64,000 bases of DNA, taken from assembly GCA_956465555.1 (NCBI GenBank), contig OY101128.1:620001-684000 (forward strand). The letters run 5' to 3'. A program made the translations under genes and the position numbers. Below, in pieces: positions 1 to 11,102 of the stretch. This stretch comes from Nitzschia sp. pyKryTriq1 (lineage: Eukaryota > Bacillariophyta > Bacillariophyceae > Bacillariales > Bacillariaceae). Under the pieces are notes generated by a model. The model was given only the letters and a program-made list of their open reading frames with translations. It ran no database searches and was not told the origin of the DNA. Position 1 is the first letter of the stretch; each line of letters starts with the position of its first letter.

Positions 1-546
1 CGTGAAAGCGCAGGTACGGTATGTACTTCGTACGGTACCCGGGACTACTGTACCGTCGTGTATCTACCCCTGTTATTATACCCGTACTCGTACCGTAGGA
101 CGTACCAGGTACTGTGCCTGTTATGCGTTAGAGCTATTGTAGACCCCTGTACCGGTACAATACATGGTACATGCCGTTGCATAATAATCTACTCTGAACT
201 CGTACATTGGATTTTTTTTCAGCGCCATTTTCAAGATGTTCTTTTTTCCTTCCTTATCATCGCGATGAGACATTCATTTTGTAGTGATTCTCGAACCTCG
301 AACCACACATTCATCCTATATTGCCCATAGACCACAACAGAGACAGTCTCCGACAACGTAGATAGACAGAGGATAAGTTCAGGGGAAGAATCAATCAACC
401 AGCCATCTTCAGGACGAACTTCTTTGATCGATTTCCAAGTTCCACGAAGAAGAATCTTTGGGTGTGACGCATCCTGCCTGCGCGCCCTTCCATCCAAGAT
501 TGATTCATTCATTCATTCATTCATTGATTCGAAGTTCGCCCCTTGT
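1..546. other. Upstream region with GTAC-rich sequence and ATTC microsatellite
   Basis: No gene is seen. The first 180 bases are rich in GTAC, CGTAC and GGTACC words like other gaps in the window. A short ATTC tandem run lies at about 501-525, just before the first gene. The rest is probably promoter and 5' untranslated region of the gene at 547. Confidence 0.5.
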
Positions 547-3056
547 ATGGAACATTGGTCCATTGCTCCCCTTATCACCATGACTCCCTTGTCCCAGAGC
601 GAATCATCGTCGACCATTCCAGTCGCCGCCAGCATGCCGTCCTCGTCTCAGTCGGACGGTGGTGGTGGTGGTTCTTCTGGTGGGACTAGTAGTCATCCTT
701 CTTCCGTCTCGTTGCTCGACAAGTACGCGAACTTGCATTCCGACATGGACCAGGCCCGGAAGGAATCGGTACAACACCAATCCGAGATCATCCAGTACCA
801 GAATCAAATCCAAGACTTGCTGGAACTTCGTCAGAAGATGACGCAGGAGACCCGCCAAGCCCTCAAGGAACAAGAAGGTCTGCAAGGGCGAGTCGACGAG
901 ACGTCGCGGGAGCTCCAGGCTTTGGAAGAGGATTTCTCTCGAGCCGAATCCAGACGAGCTCATGCACATACCGTCCTAGCCATGACTCAACGAAGACGTG
1001 AAGAGTATCGCCAAGACTTTTTCCAATCGACTCGATGCTTTCGGTCGGCCTGCCAAGATGTCTTGAGGGCAGCACCCGCACGGACATGGGCAGCAGCAGT
1101 AGCAGCAGCTCACGGAAAGAATGAAAATGCTAATGGAAAGGACACTCCCATCACGATGCCTCTGACTGAAAGCAGGGAGATGGATATCGATCCTTCCTCG
1201 AGTGACAGTTGCGCAACTGCACGCTCTGAAAGGCGACAGCAGGCTGCATCATCATCTCGTCTGTCAACTGCTGGTGCGGCAAGTAGCGGTGACGATGAGT
1301 CTTCTTCATCGCCATCCGAGGACGACAACGACGAAGATCAATCGCCAGCAACTCAAGCCAATACACAGACCTCACATAGCTGCAGCAATATCCTGAAGAC
1401 GGATTGGGCATCCCTCGTTGCTCGAGTCTTGCCGAAGAAAGCACAGAATGAGGTCATCGATCGTGATCGTGATCGTGATGCCATCTCGAGCGCCCTGGAA
1501 CAAGATTCATGCACCGCCACAGATTCCTCTTCTCGTCGGCATTCCTCCACCGCACTTGGTACGAGCGAAGGCCAAGAGAAAGCGCTTGAACCAACCGAAA
1601 CTGAAACGTCGTCGTCTTTGTCGGCAGAGGATGCCATGGAAGGGAGACCATCGTCTGGTGACGAGGAAAATCCTCAGAATGAGAATGTGCCGCCCAAGGT
1701 CGCACCTGCCTCAGAAATAGATCGTGGAACTCTTTTTGCTCAACTATTGCGAGAGATCGAAACGGTGGAAGCCGCGAAGGATTCCGAGCTGCAGGAGGCA
1801 AAGGAAAGGCTCGTTTTGGCAGAATCCCAGCACGACCAAGCTCTCCAAGCACGCGATGAGATCCAAGAGGAGCATAGGAAATGGGCTACGAAGGTAAATG
1901 GCCGTAGGACCTCGGTAAAGAACTTGCACAGTCAGAACCAGCGAGTGGGGAGTAAAGTCAAGAGTCTACAGGAGAAACATCATTTGCGACGAGTGCAGGC
2001 ACAAGAAGCATGGCAGAATCAAATGTCGGTACGGACTACTGCACAAAGTCATTCGTCGACTGATCCCGATGATGGTACGTGATTCACCGCACCACCATTG
2101 TTCGGACGACAAATCCTTTCCAGATTCCAATGTAGTATCAGTACCTCACTACTTTACTCGTTTCGATTCTATCAACAGTCAGGCGACATCATGGGCGAGA
2201 AAAACAACGTTTGCCATCTCGTCAAGGATGGTATTCGGCAGATCGTGCTACGGGAGATCATGCGCATCGCACGACACCAGCTAAGCGCACTACCAGTGGT
2301 AGTGAAAATGGAGATCCACCCGATCCCCGAGGGAAAGAAGTTCGTAATCCATACCTGCAAAAGAGCAGCAAGAAACGGGCGCCTCCTTTGCCTGCCGACT
2401 CGGATTTATCTGCAAGCACTCCGCGACGTCAAAGGACAGTGGCTTCTACTACTAGCAACGAAGGGAATATGTCGAACTCCAGCAGAGGGCAGGAAAGAGG
2501 TAATGCTGGTAGACGCGCTATCGTATCGCCCCCCAGGGATCTTCATGCGACCGGTGGAGCCGTCGACGTGTTTCAATCGCGTGACTCTCAATCCCAGCAC
2601 CCCCATCGATCTGGACGAGTTCGTGGCGCTCGAGGCTTTGGCATCTCTATGTCCTTAGACGAAAAATCCAATTCTGTTTCTCCCTTGCAACGACCATTCG
2701 ATCGTCGTCGTACCTTTCCTGTTGCTTCTACGAAACCTAGACCTATCACCAACCAAAACGAAGAACGCGATTTCCATTACTCTGATAGTGCGAATAGTGG
2801 TCTCAGTCAATCGGAGCGAGGATCCCCCCCGCAACCATCCCAGACCCCAAGGGAAAAGTCGGCGCGTTCCAGCAGGACAAACGTGGTATCTACCACCAAA
2901 CGGCATGTACCCGCTGCTGGTACTAGAAATAATTCACGTTCTCCGTTGCCATGCCCAACGAGCACACCGTTTGGGGATGAGTACGAGTATGCTACCAGCG
3001 ACGACGACGACGACGACGACGACGAGGTACCGGGATTCGCATTTCGCAAGAAGTAG
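547..3056 (+). CDS. Coiled-coil, serine-rich hypothetical protein
   Basis: Unrecognised 801-residue protein. The exons are 547-2074 and 2179-3056. The intron runs from GTACGT to CAACAG; one base of the split codon lies in exon 1, and the join keeps the frame. The first ATG of the open frame is at 547, with another at 580. Residues about 50-150 have coiled-coil composition (SLLDKYANLHSDMDQARKES and following heptads), and a second helical stretch at about 395-500 is rich in E, K, Q and R. Between them is a long acidic Ser/Thr/Asp linker with a short Asp-Arg run. Exon 2 encodes a basic, Ser/Pro/Arg-rich tail and ends in an Asp run followed by EVPGFAFRKK. No enzyme motif, membrane segment or signal peptide is visible. 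A scaffold or cytoskeletal role is only a guess. The gene is likely real because frame and composition continue across the splice. Confidence 0.75.
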
Positions 3057-4577
3057 CTTGTGAGAGCGACTCATCGTTCCATTTTGAGAATTCAAGTGGT
3101 GTTGGTGCAACGGATCCTTGTTTGTTCACATGGCCGACCACCTTCTTCCATGTTGTCGTCGTCGTTGTGCCGCTGTACGTGTGCTACCTTGGATTCCTGA
3201 AGTGGAGACAAACGACCCTGGATGCTCCATGAACGTAATACAATGTCCTCTATCTCCCGTGAAAGCGCGCTACGGAAACAACGCCAGGAGAGAAGATAAG
3301 GACCTTGCTTACTTTTTCTCGCGTGAAAAGTGGCAGTCAGAGTACTATGCTTTGTTCGTGGAGACTATAGTATGAGGCAGCATTGTGAGGAACTGTATAA
3401 TGTGTGCCTTTTCCTGTACTCGAGAATAGTAGTAGAGTAGCCATCTCTCTGTTCGCTCAAAACGAGAACTGTTACTTACCATCATTACTTGGTTCTTGCG
3501 AATATGAAGTTTCTTGTCTTTGGAGGAATGTCGCGTACTAGAAATCGATCTATCTCGTTGTACCGTCTCAAAACGAAAGAAACTCAACTACCTGTAGATG
3601 CGCTTGTTTCTGCGATACTACTCTACTTCGTACTCGTACTCGTACTCGTACTCTACTACTACTGCTACTACTACTACTACTACTACTAGAGAGCCAATAT
3701 TCCCACCCCCATAGAAGGATGATTTCTTACTCGTTTCTCGTTTCTACTCTAGTAGAGAGAGCACCCACGTCTATACGGACGAGTACCTGGTACTGTACCT
3801 GGTACTATTTCCACGTGAACCGAATTCGTAACATTCAACAAGGGTCAGTCGTCGGTCGTCGTCTGTCGTCGTCGGTCCGTCAAGAGATACTATCGAACAA
3901 TCCGACTGAAATCCTGTCACGCCGGCCCAGGGGTAAATCCCTGCGCCGGCCTCGATAACGTTGTGTAAATACAGTACCAGGTGCTGGTACCGGTAGGAAC
4001 CTTCCTGTGTAGCCTGTACCAGGTACAGTACCGCTACCGGTAGATGTACCGGTACCGGTACACTGGTAATTTACCAGTACACAGGTACAGTACCAGGTAC
4101 TGATACTGTACTGCATCAGTACAGTACTCATACTGTACCAAATCCTGCGTAAGATCCCAGCGTTCGCTTTTTCGCGCGCGCCGGCCCTTCTCGTCAACCA
4201 TTGGATCTCATTACATCTCATGGTCTGCAGGCTGTACGGTAGGCTACTCGTACCTGGTACTGTACTGTGCTGTACCGGGGTACGGTACCCAGTGTACAGG
4301 CGAGTACTCTGTAGCGTACCGCACCGTACCTGGTACGGTACGTTACATGGTACCGGTACCAGCAGCTTTCTTTGCCTTCCCCTTCTTTGTCTGCCTGTGA
4401 TGTGCGGACTACGAAGTACAGTCAAAGTACGAGTACGCGGAGCAACGTGGAGATCGGAGGCTGCAGACCCTCGACCCTCTACAGTACTGTATTGACGATG
4501 ATTTGTGTTGAAGTTAAAAAGAGTGCTGTACGTAGACATTGTATTTGTCTCTGGATTAACCTCCTGTCGATTCAACA
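3057..4577. repeat. Gene-free gap with TACTCG and CTA microsatellites and a dense GTAC-palindrome cluster
   Basis: The gap holds a TACTCG hexamer run (about 3630-3653) and a CTA/CTG trinucleotide array (about 3652-3689). From about 3780 to 4370 there is the densest cluster of GTAC-centred words in the window: TACCGGTA, GGTACC, CAGGTAC and CAGTAC repeated many times on both strands. A 246-residue minus-strand open frame across it is an artefact of the repeats (Gly-Thr-rich). No gene is supported. The last 100 bases are presumably the promoter of the SPX gene. Confidence 0.7.
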
Positions 4578-5535
4578 ATGAAGTTTTGTAAGAACCTACA
4601 GCGAGTCGCCGATCTCTCAAATCCAGAATGGGTGCCTTTCTTCACCGACTATAAGAAGCTCAAGGTGAGTGGGGAAGTCACGCACCACGTGTTGCAGGGT
4701 TCGGCTCTTTCCTCCCAAAGTTGTGGATCTCACGATTATTGTCTCGGCATGTGAACAGAAAATAATAAAAGGGCTTTCGGACCTTGAGTTGCATGGCACA
4801 CATAATCAAGGGGCCGAGCCAGAAAGCCCTTCAGCTCGTAGTGACACCACAGGCAGTAGCACCCTGCATTCGCCACATTCCACAATAGGCTCCCACCCAT
4901 GGAGCCACAAGCTGCCGCGGCAGCAGTTCCAAGGCGATTGCACAGCTGAGCCGAGCCCGCGTTCTGCCCCAGATGCTGATTCGGCAGCAAGTCAGCCGGA
5001 GAATGCCGGTACCTCTCAGGAAGGTTCCCAGCGAGAGATCGACACCCTCAAGAGGAAGCCTGGTGAAATTAAGTTCTTCAAACTTTTGCACGGAGAGTTT
5101 CAAAAGGCTGTCCATTTCTTTGACCGGATGATTGATGAGCTCACCATTCGTGAAGAAAGAGTGGTCGAAGGGTGTGAAATTGTGAGACGGGAGAATAGAT
5201 CCCGGCTCTGGAGCCTGATAGCCAAGAGCGTCTATCGACTCCACACAGATCTTCTGCTACTCGAGAACTTTTGCATCATGACCTATTGCAGTTTCAGTAA
5301 GATTCTGAAGAAGCATGACAAGGTAACAGGATTTGATACTCGTAATTCCTTTATGACGAACGTGGTCAACAAGGCCAATTTTACCAACTACACGAATCTT
5401 CAAGCCATGATCGGGCGGTGTGAACAGCTCTATTCGGAAGTGTCAAGTCGAATGGCTGAAGAAGGCCAGGGAAATTTGTACGAGGACGAACGACTCTTCA
5501 TTGAAATGGTTCATCAATTGAACCAGCAGGTATGA
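4578..5535 (+). CDS. SPX-domain-only phosphate-signalling protein
   Basis: 287-residue protein. Exons are 4578-4664 and 4759-5535; the intron has a GTGAGT donor and ends in ACAG at a codon boundary. The join restores the SPX N-terminus: MKFCKNLQRV, then WVPFFTDYKKLKKIIK. The rest of the domain follows at the C-terminal end: IKFFKLLHGEFQKAVHFF, then LLLLENFCIMTY and the lysine cluster KILKKHDK that binds inositol pyrophosphates in SPX structures. A Ser/Pro-rich insert of about 85 residues separates the first helices from the core, as is common in SPX domains. There is no EXS, VTC or transporter domain, so this is an SPX-only protein. Such proteins usually sense cellular phosphate through inositol pyrophosphates and restrain phosphate-starvation transcription factors. 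The stop lies inside CAGGTATGAGG, which resembles a splice donor, so a further short exon cannot be excluded. Confidence 0.9.
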
Positions 5536-6408
5536 GGGCAGGTGGAACATACATGATGTCGAGGGACTGCCTACAGTATTACACAAGTGTAATGTGAAAA
5601 TCGGCGAATTCGTTGTCTGCGCAATTTCACAAACTGCTTCATCTGAGCGCAAATAAACCCCAGCCGATTCGTTCTTCCCTATGCTGTTCAAGCGTTGCAG
5701 CCACAAAAGCTACCGGTACGAGAATGCACACACCAAGAGCTTTCCCGAGAGAGGCTCTGCTCGATGGTACAAGCGGAACACATGTTTACTCACAACATAA
5801 ATGGCGCCGAAAGCATATCTCGATTACCAGGACCATGCGCTCTTTCGGTGCGAGTCTCAATCAGATTACGTACATTGGAAGATCGAAAGGGAGACGATTT
5901 AACCTTCTCCAGTAATATTCACAATTATCACCTTCTAAATAATAGTAAAGGGGGTTGTTCTACTTCCTATCTAGAAAGATTACGTTTTCTCACCGATATC
6001 CTGCCTCCCAGCAGTATGTCGTTGGCCTGAAACGTTACTCCTAGATCGCTGAAGACACGTGAGAGGAATGATGTTGTGAGCCCATCAGTTAATCCGCCTC
6101 ATTATATCCAAAGAATATGTACCCCATAGCGTACTGTACTTGTTTTCTACCGTAACTCCAGCACAGATCCAAGCTTGCTGAGTGCGATCATACCGTATCA
6201 AGAATCCCCGAGCACAGGCTTTTCGCTACATACATGGCCCAGTCCGTCGAGTAGCTACCGCCTGCGACCCGTGAGCCCATCAGCTAATCCTCGAAAGTAT
6301 GTAAATCAAAATGGCATGGCGATCGCTTCGTTGAAGCAGTAGCTAATTACATAGTTGTTGTTACATAATGGTATTACATTGTTTTGTGCTAGGATACTCA
6401 TCCATGGT
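5536..6408. other. Convergent intergenic region, no gene seen
   Basis: Lies between the 3' ends of the SPX and TPR genes. It holds a 20-base direct repeat with one mismatch (6076-6095 and 6271-6290, starting GTGAGCCCATCAG). Open frames here lack the composition of neighbouring genes. Much of it is presumably untranslated region. Confidence 0.5.
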
Positions 6409-7110
6409 TCAGGCCGCTGCGGCAGCTGTTCGTTTGAACATTTGCCGTGTAGCATTTTTGAAGAAGCCATCAAGAAGAGAAATGTCCATCTTTTCTTGGC
6501 GGCAGTCTACCAAAAACATCAGTGTCTGTAGTAGGTGTTGGAAGCACCGCTCAGAAGTACTCATATCGGAAAACTCTCTGTAGATCGAACCCAGATTGTT
6601 CACGCAAGCCATGATGAAAATGGCAGACTCGATATGTTTTTCTTGGCTGTGAAGACTTAGCGCAAGCTCATAAAGTTTAGCGGCTTTCTTCAAGCATCCC
6701 CTCTTCTCGGCGCCATTACGGGAGAATGCCGTGAGATGATGGGAGAGAGCAAGATTGAAAATGATGACGATTGAAATGATGATGCTTGAATCGAAATCGG
6801 TGGGCATGTCTTGTGGTAGGAGGATAGCTTTTTGGTAGGTGTAGAGGGCGTTTCCGTTGACATGTCCAGCCGGTGCGTTCATTGAGGGGCTTTGGATCAT
6901 GCACTGATCGAGTGAGAATCTTGGTTTTGGCTGACTGCAACTCGAGCCAGGAGCACCAGTATCAGTAAGGATCTGTTTCGACATTGTGAGCGCATGTCCT
7001 AGGACTTTGACGGCCTTCTCATGGTTTCCTTCATGGATGAAAGAAACAGCTTTGTTATTAAGATTGATGACTCTGGCTGGGATGACAGTCTTAGCTTCGT
7101 AGGAGATCAT
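6409..7110 (-). CDS. Diatom-type tetratricopeptide-like protein
   Basis: Single-exon gene of 233 residues starting at an ATG at 7108-7110. It opens with ARVINLNNKAVSFIHEGNHE and KAVKVLGHALTMSKQ, the helix-turn-helix of a TPR. It continues with IIFNLALSHHLTAF, KAAKLYELALSLHSQ and ACVNNLGSIYREF, further TPR helices with the usual small and aromatic residues. This order (N-terminal repeat, variable linker with an aromatic strand, IFNLALxHH, then AxKLYELA) matches a family I know as heavily expanded in diatom genomes and of unknown function. TPR proteins act as protein-binding scaffolds; no partner can be named. A run of Ala ends the protein, and no signal peptide or membrane segment is seen. The assignment to the TPR fold is firm; the biological role is unknown. 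Confidence 0.85.
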   Translation of the reverse strand: MISYEAKTVIPARVINLNNKAVSFIHEGNHEKAVKVLGHALTMSKQILTDTGAPGSSCSQPKPRFSLDQCMIQSPSMNAPAGHVNGNALYTYQKAILLPQDMPTDFDSSIIISIVIIFNLALSHHLTAFSRNGAEKRGCLKKAAKLYELALSLHSQEKHIESAIFIMACVNNLGSIYREFSDMSTSERCFQHLLQTLMFLVDCRQEKMDISLLDGFFKNATRQMFKRTAAAAA

Positions 7111-9348
7111 GGTGTAGTGAGTAGTTGTGGGGAAAGTTTTGGGCTCAGCTGTCTTATTTTATGGAGACAACGAAACCTCCGTTTTGTGATGCGAACGAAA
7201 GATGTTTGCTCCATCTCTGTACTAATGACGACGTTTTCGTGCTGCGAACATCGATGTGATTGGATTCTTCCTTTCTTTCGGCAGAACTTCGACGAACCCG
7301 ACTCGGGAAAAATATTCTCCTCCCTTCTCCGTCCCCACGCGCGCTCCTTGCTGACGATCGTCCTTTGATTGATCCAATCAATAACGGTACCGTACACATG
7401 CATCTTGCGAACCTCCTTCCGACCTCTAAACTTATGCCCTTTCATTGAAGCCTTTTGTCCGAATCCTCGAACAAGACGCAATCAAACAGGGTTCTACGAT
7501 TATGATCATCTCCGAGGAATGAAAGGAACGTCCGGATCAATCATCTGGAGAATTCGGTGTTCTCCGCATTGCAGTACCGCGGTATGTCATCTAGCTGTGG
7601 CACCGAGCATTCATACCAGGTACCACGTTCTGGTACCAGTGGTTCGTACTGTACCGCTGGTCAGTAAGTGCTTCGTGCAGTTTATTGGAAATAGCGGTCT
7701 CATTTTCTTTCGGCGTTATTTCAGGTGTTATGCCGTCGTTCGCTACTTTGAACTTGTACCAGGGGACACGTGTTCTTTCCAATATTGGTGATAGTGATTC
7801 ATTGCCAGACAGGTAGTTACTACAACACGTGTTATCGCCTGTGCACGGTATGGGGCGTGTTCGTTTTTGTGTTTTGCGAGGTTTCTCCGTGCTTTTGGAG
7901 TCACCACGAGCTATCGCGCGGCCGTCTTGCCCCTGGACTCCACGAACGGAACACGGCCCTACTGTATGGGCGTTACACATCCCAAGTTGTTTATTCATCC
8001 CTGGTGGAACTGCCTTCTCTTCTGTCGTTGAGTTCTCTCAGGAGAGGAGTCTCTTTTACTCGTACCGGAATTCGTAGTTGAGTAGCGCTATAGAACGAAT
8101 GTGGCCATGCTGGCGTGGATTTGGTCTGTACGTCGTATTGAATGAGCCATGACCCAATCAGATGAGTGACGTACCGGTATTCTAGAAGAATAGGTGTGTT
8201 CAATTAAAGCAATTCCACCCCTCGTAGTAGAACAAATGTGGCCATGCTGGTGCGGAATCGGTCCGTACGTCGCACGTATTGGCGACCGATGTCCGGTCGG
8301 TGGATCCCGATGACTGACGACCAATCGGTGGGCGATCGGATGTCCGCCGCAGCTCATGGCTCACTATCAATGATACTCGTACCAATACAACATAACATAT
8401 ATCAACACCACCTTGTGCGCTACTATAAGCATCCCACCATACCAATATTAATTCTGTTTATCAGACCCACTGTATCTAGACATCAGTGGAGAAAGCACAG
8501 GGAAGGAGTGTTTCATTGATTCGGTATCGAAAGGTACAGTGCAATACACACGGTCGGTTGATAATGCCCTGAAGGATCTTCCACGCTAGTGCGCGCCATG
8601 CATGCGCAGACGCCCTAGCCACGACCAGTCGATGACGTGGTCGGCCCGAAATGACTCGGGTGCGTGTGAGACGCGCGACACACGACTGGCCCCCGTCCGT
8701 TGCAAAGACTCAACAGAAACTACAAGTCTAAGAACTAGACTACAACTGCCAAACAGGCACCGAAAATAGCTTACCACACAAAATAAGATTCACACCACAT
8801 GAAATAGATTCATCTGGTCAACCATGTGAAAGTCATGCAAGACTAATATTTCGCCAAGTCAGGGCAAAATCTTTTCTCAACAATTGATTTTGAAACAAGT
8901 AGTTCCAAAATAACAATTCATTTCTGAGACAACTACTCCACGTGTGTGACGCGTCTGGCACTAATGACGCGTTCTTCCATTTTTGGATGATGTATCACGG
9001 CAAAATCACGACCGAATAACGTGTTGCAATATCGATTTACTTGAGGTTATTCGGACAATGACTCCTCCGACTGCTGAGCACAAAGCGCGCATGGGGGCAA
9101 AATGTCCGAATAAACGTATGGGATAAACTGTTGCCACCATCAAAGCACCGACCCACCACCATCGAAAGGCCGTGCAAGCAATCAAAAACAAGCAAGCACG
9201 AGAGTATCTCATAAAAAGCATCTATCAAACATACAAATACTGTACTCGTACGAATACTGCCAAAGCGAAAAGCAAACACTCTTCTCTGCAATTCATCGTA
9301 TCTCTTGGTATCCTCTTTAATTTTTTGATAAAAGCACACGATCATACA
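7111..9348. repeat. 2.2-kb gene-free region with diverged direct repeats
   Basis: This region holds two diverged copies of a 44-base segment (8092-8135 and 8229-8272, core GTGGCCATGCTGG), 137 bases apart and differing at about 7 positions. GTAC words (GTACCGGTAC-like) occur around 7385, 7617-7655 and 8170. No convincing coding frame was found on either strand. The last 150 bases before 9349 are AT-rich and probably promoter of the TRM61 gene. Confidence 0.5.
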
Positions 9349-10830
9349 ATGGATTTTGCCAGACCTCATGTGCACCATCCATCGGTGGCCACACGGTCGA
9401 AAATCCAACATATACCCATGGAATCGAAACCAGATGCGGAAAAGACGTTGGATGAGATGCTGATTCAGGAAGCGAATCAAGCAGCTGCGGATCTCTTCGT
9501 CGGACCAGGTGGAGATCCAGAGACTGTTGACTCGTCGTTGTATACTGAGAGGACGACGCCGCAGTCCCAAACGATTCAGCCGAACGACTTGGTGGTGATC
9601 TTTGAGAGTTTTGACAATCTAAATTTTTGCTACGCCAAGCCCAAAGAAATTTTCTCCAATCGAAACGGGCATTTTCATCATGACGATTTCATTGGAAAGC
9701 CCTACGGCTGCAAGATTCGAAGCCGAAACAATAGGGGGTACGGCTTTGTTTACCTGCTCAACCCGACGCCCGAGCTATGGGCTCGTAGTCTCAATCATCG
9801 AACCCAAATTGTGCACGAGTTGGATGCGAGTATGATTGTCTTTTATTTGAATTTGAGGCCGAATATGACAGTATGCGAGTCCGGAACTGGATCTGGAGCT
9901 CTCAGTCATTGTATCCTACGCGCCATTGCCCCTGTCGGTCAGCTGCACACCTACGAATTCAACCAAGTTCGAGCGGAAACAGCTCGGAAGGAGTTCTCCA
10001 AGAACCGAGTGGGTCACCTAGTAACTGTCTATCACAAAGATGTTTGTGGGAAAAAGGCAGATGGGGCAGGGGGGTTCGATCGCCCACAAGCCTCGATCGA
10101 TGCTGTCACACTGGATTTGCCTGAACCCTGGCTTGCCGTCCCTCATGCCGCATTCTGCATGAAGCCGAATGCTAGAATAGCTTCCTATTCGCCATGCGTT
10201 GAACAGTCTCAACGCACAATTATCGCCTTGAAACAAGCTGGGTTCCACTCGATCAAGACTATGGAATTTAGATTGAGAGAGCATTGTAAGTGCAGAACTG
10301 TTTCAAACCAGCAGCAGTCGAATTGCTGGTGTTTTCCTCGCATTTTGTTTAAATTTTGTTTTTCTAATATTTTTAATTCAGATGTGGATGAGGTCGAGCT
10401 TGAACTAGCACCCAAAGAGAAACGCCCTCGTCTACCGTCGAATCCCCATATGGTTAGTAGCGGTGGCATGTCGGGTGGGGACGATACTGGTGCGGAAGCA
10501 GATAATGAGTACGAGACAGATCAGGCTAGTCTAACCGGTATGAATTCCCAGGAGGAAATGGAAGAGGAAGTTCCACAAGACGCCGGTATTGAATCTGCGC
10601 CGCAACAACTCATGACTGCTGGAGGACCAACGGTGTTGCCGCCTTCGTCGTCAGCGGGCGTTGGCAACATGTCTGCCCCCGGAACAAGCGGTGGAACAAG
10701 CACACCAAAGAGAAAGAAAATGCTAGTTGCTCGCCCATTTGGGCTGATGAGAGGCCATACCGCCTTTCTCACATTTGCGACCGCTGGAAACAAAAAGCAA
10801 CCAGACCCCAACGCAAATTCGGAATCGTAG
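9349..10830 (+). CDS. TRM61: tRNA (adenine-58-N1)-methyltransferase catalytic subunit
   Basis: Methylates A58 in the T-loop of tRNAs using S-adenosylmethionine, normally with the non-catalytic partner TRM6. Exons are 9349-10285 and 10382-10830 (461 residues). The protein shows the family layout: an N-terminal beta domain (LVVIFESFDN, KPYGCKIRS), LLNPTPELWARSLNHRTQI, the SAM-binding loop CESGTGSGALSH, then the family motif DLPEPW. The C-terminal 140 residues are acidic and Ser/Gly-rich, ending in a basic stretch. The intron is 96 nt, GTAAGT to TTCAG, and contains no stop in frame, so reading through it adds 32 codons; removing it joins LREH to YVDEVELELA. An in-frame non-ATG extension reaches 9172. 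I chose the ATG at 9349; another ATG at 9418 also fits. Confidence 0.93.
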   Translation: MDFARPHVHHPSVATRSKIQHIPMESKPDAEKTLDEMLIQEANQAAADLFVGPGGDPETVDSSLYTERTTPQSQTIQPNDLVVIFESFDNLNFCYAKPKEIFSNRNGHFHHDDFIGKPYGCKIRSRNNRGYGFVYLLNPTPELWARSLNHRTQIVHELDASMIVFYLNLRPNMTVCESGTGSGALSHCILRAIAPVGQLHTYEFNQVRAETARKEFSKNRVGHLVTVYHKDVCGKKADGAGGFDRPQASIDAVTLDLPEPWLAVPHAAFCMKPNARIASYSPCVEQSQRTIIALKQAGFHSIKTMEFRLREHCKCRTVSNQQQSNCWCFPRILFKFCFSNIFNSDVDEVELELAPKEKRPRLPSNPHMVSSGGMSGGDDTGAEADNEYETDQASLTGMNSQEEMEEEVPQDAGIESAPQQLMTAGGPTVLPPSSSAGVGNMSAPGTSGGTSTPKRKKMLVARPFGLMRGHTAFLTFATAGNKKQPDPNANSES

Positions 10831-11102
10831 GATGCACCCTTGTCTGTCACACGCCCATGCCTATATTATGGATGAGTATAACTCATACTAAAAGATGAAG
10901 CTATCGTAATATCTTTGATCATCGTTTGCTATAGAAAAAAGGCATATTATGAAATCCGTCGTGTTGGCAGTGAGCAACCTTACTATACAGTATGCCACAG
11001 TATTTTCTAAGCTGTGACTCTCAGATCGTTTGGCACTCGTTGGAATTGTCTTGTGTAGCGTCTAAAAGTGCAGCAGACTTGAGATATGGCGGATCCGATT
11101 GC

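Noticed and set aside
3880-4620. 246-residue minus-strand open frame
   Set aside because: Its sequence is almost all Thr/Gly/Tyr/Arg from the GTAC palindromes, and it overlaps the start of the SPX gene.
6076-6290. 20-base direct repeat as an insertion-site duplication
   Set aside because: The 175 bases between the copies show no element ends, and the copies differ by one base; probably coincidental or old.
10073-10095. GGGTTCGATCGCC T-loop-like word
   Set aside because: Lies inside the TRM61 reading frame, and no tRNA arms flank it.
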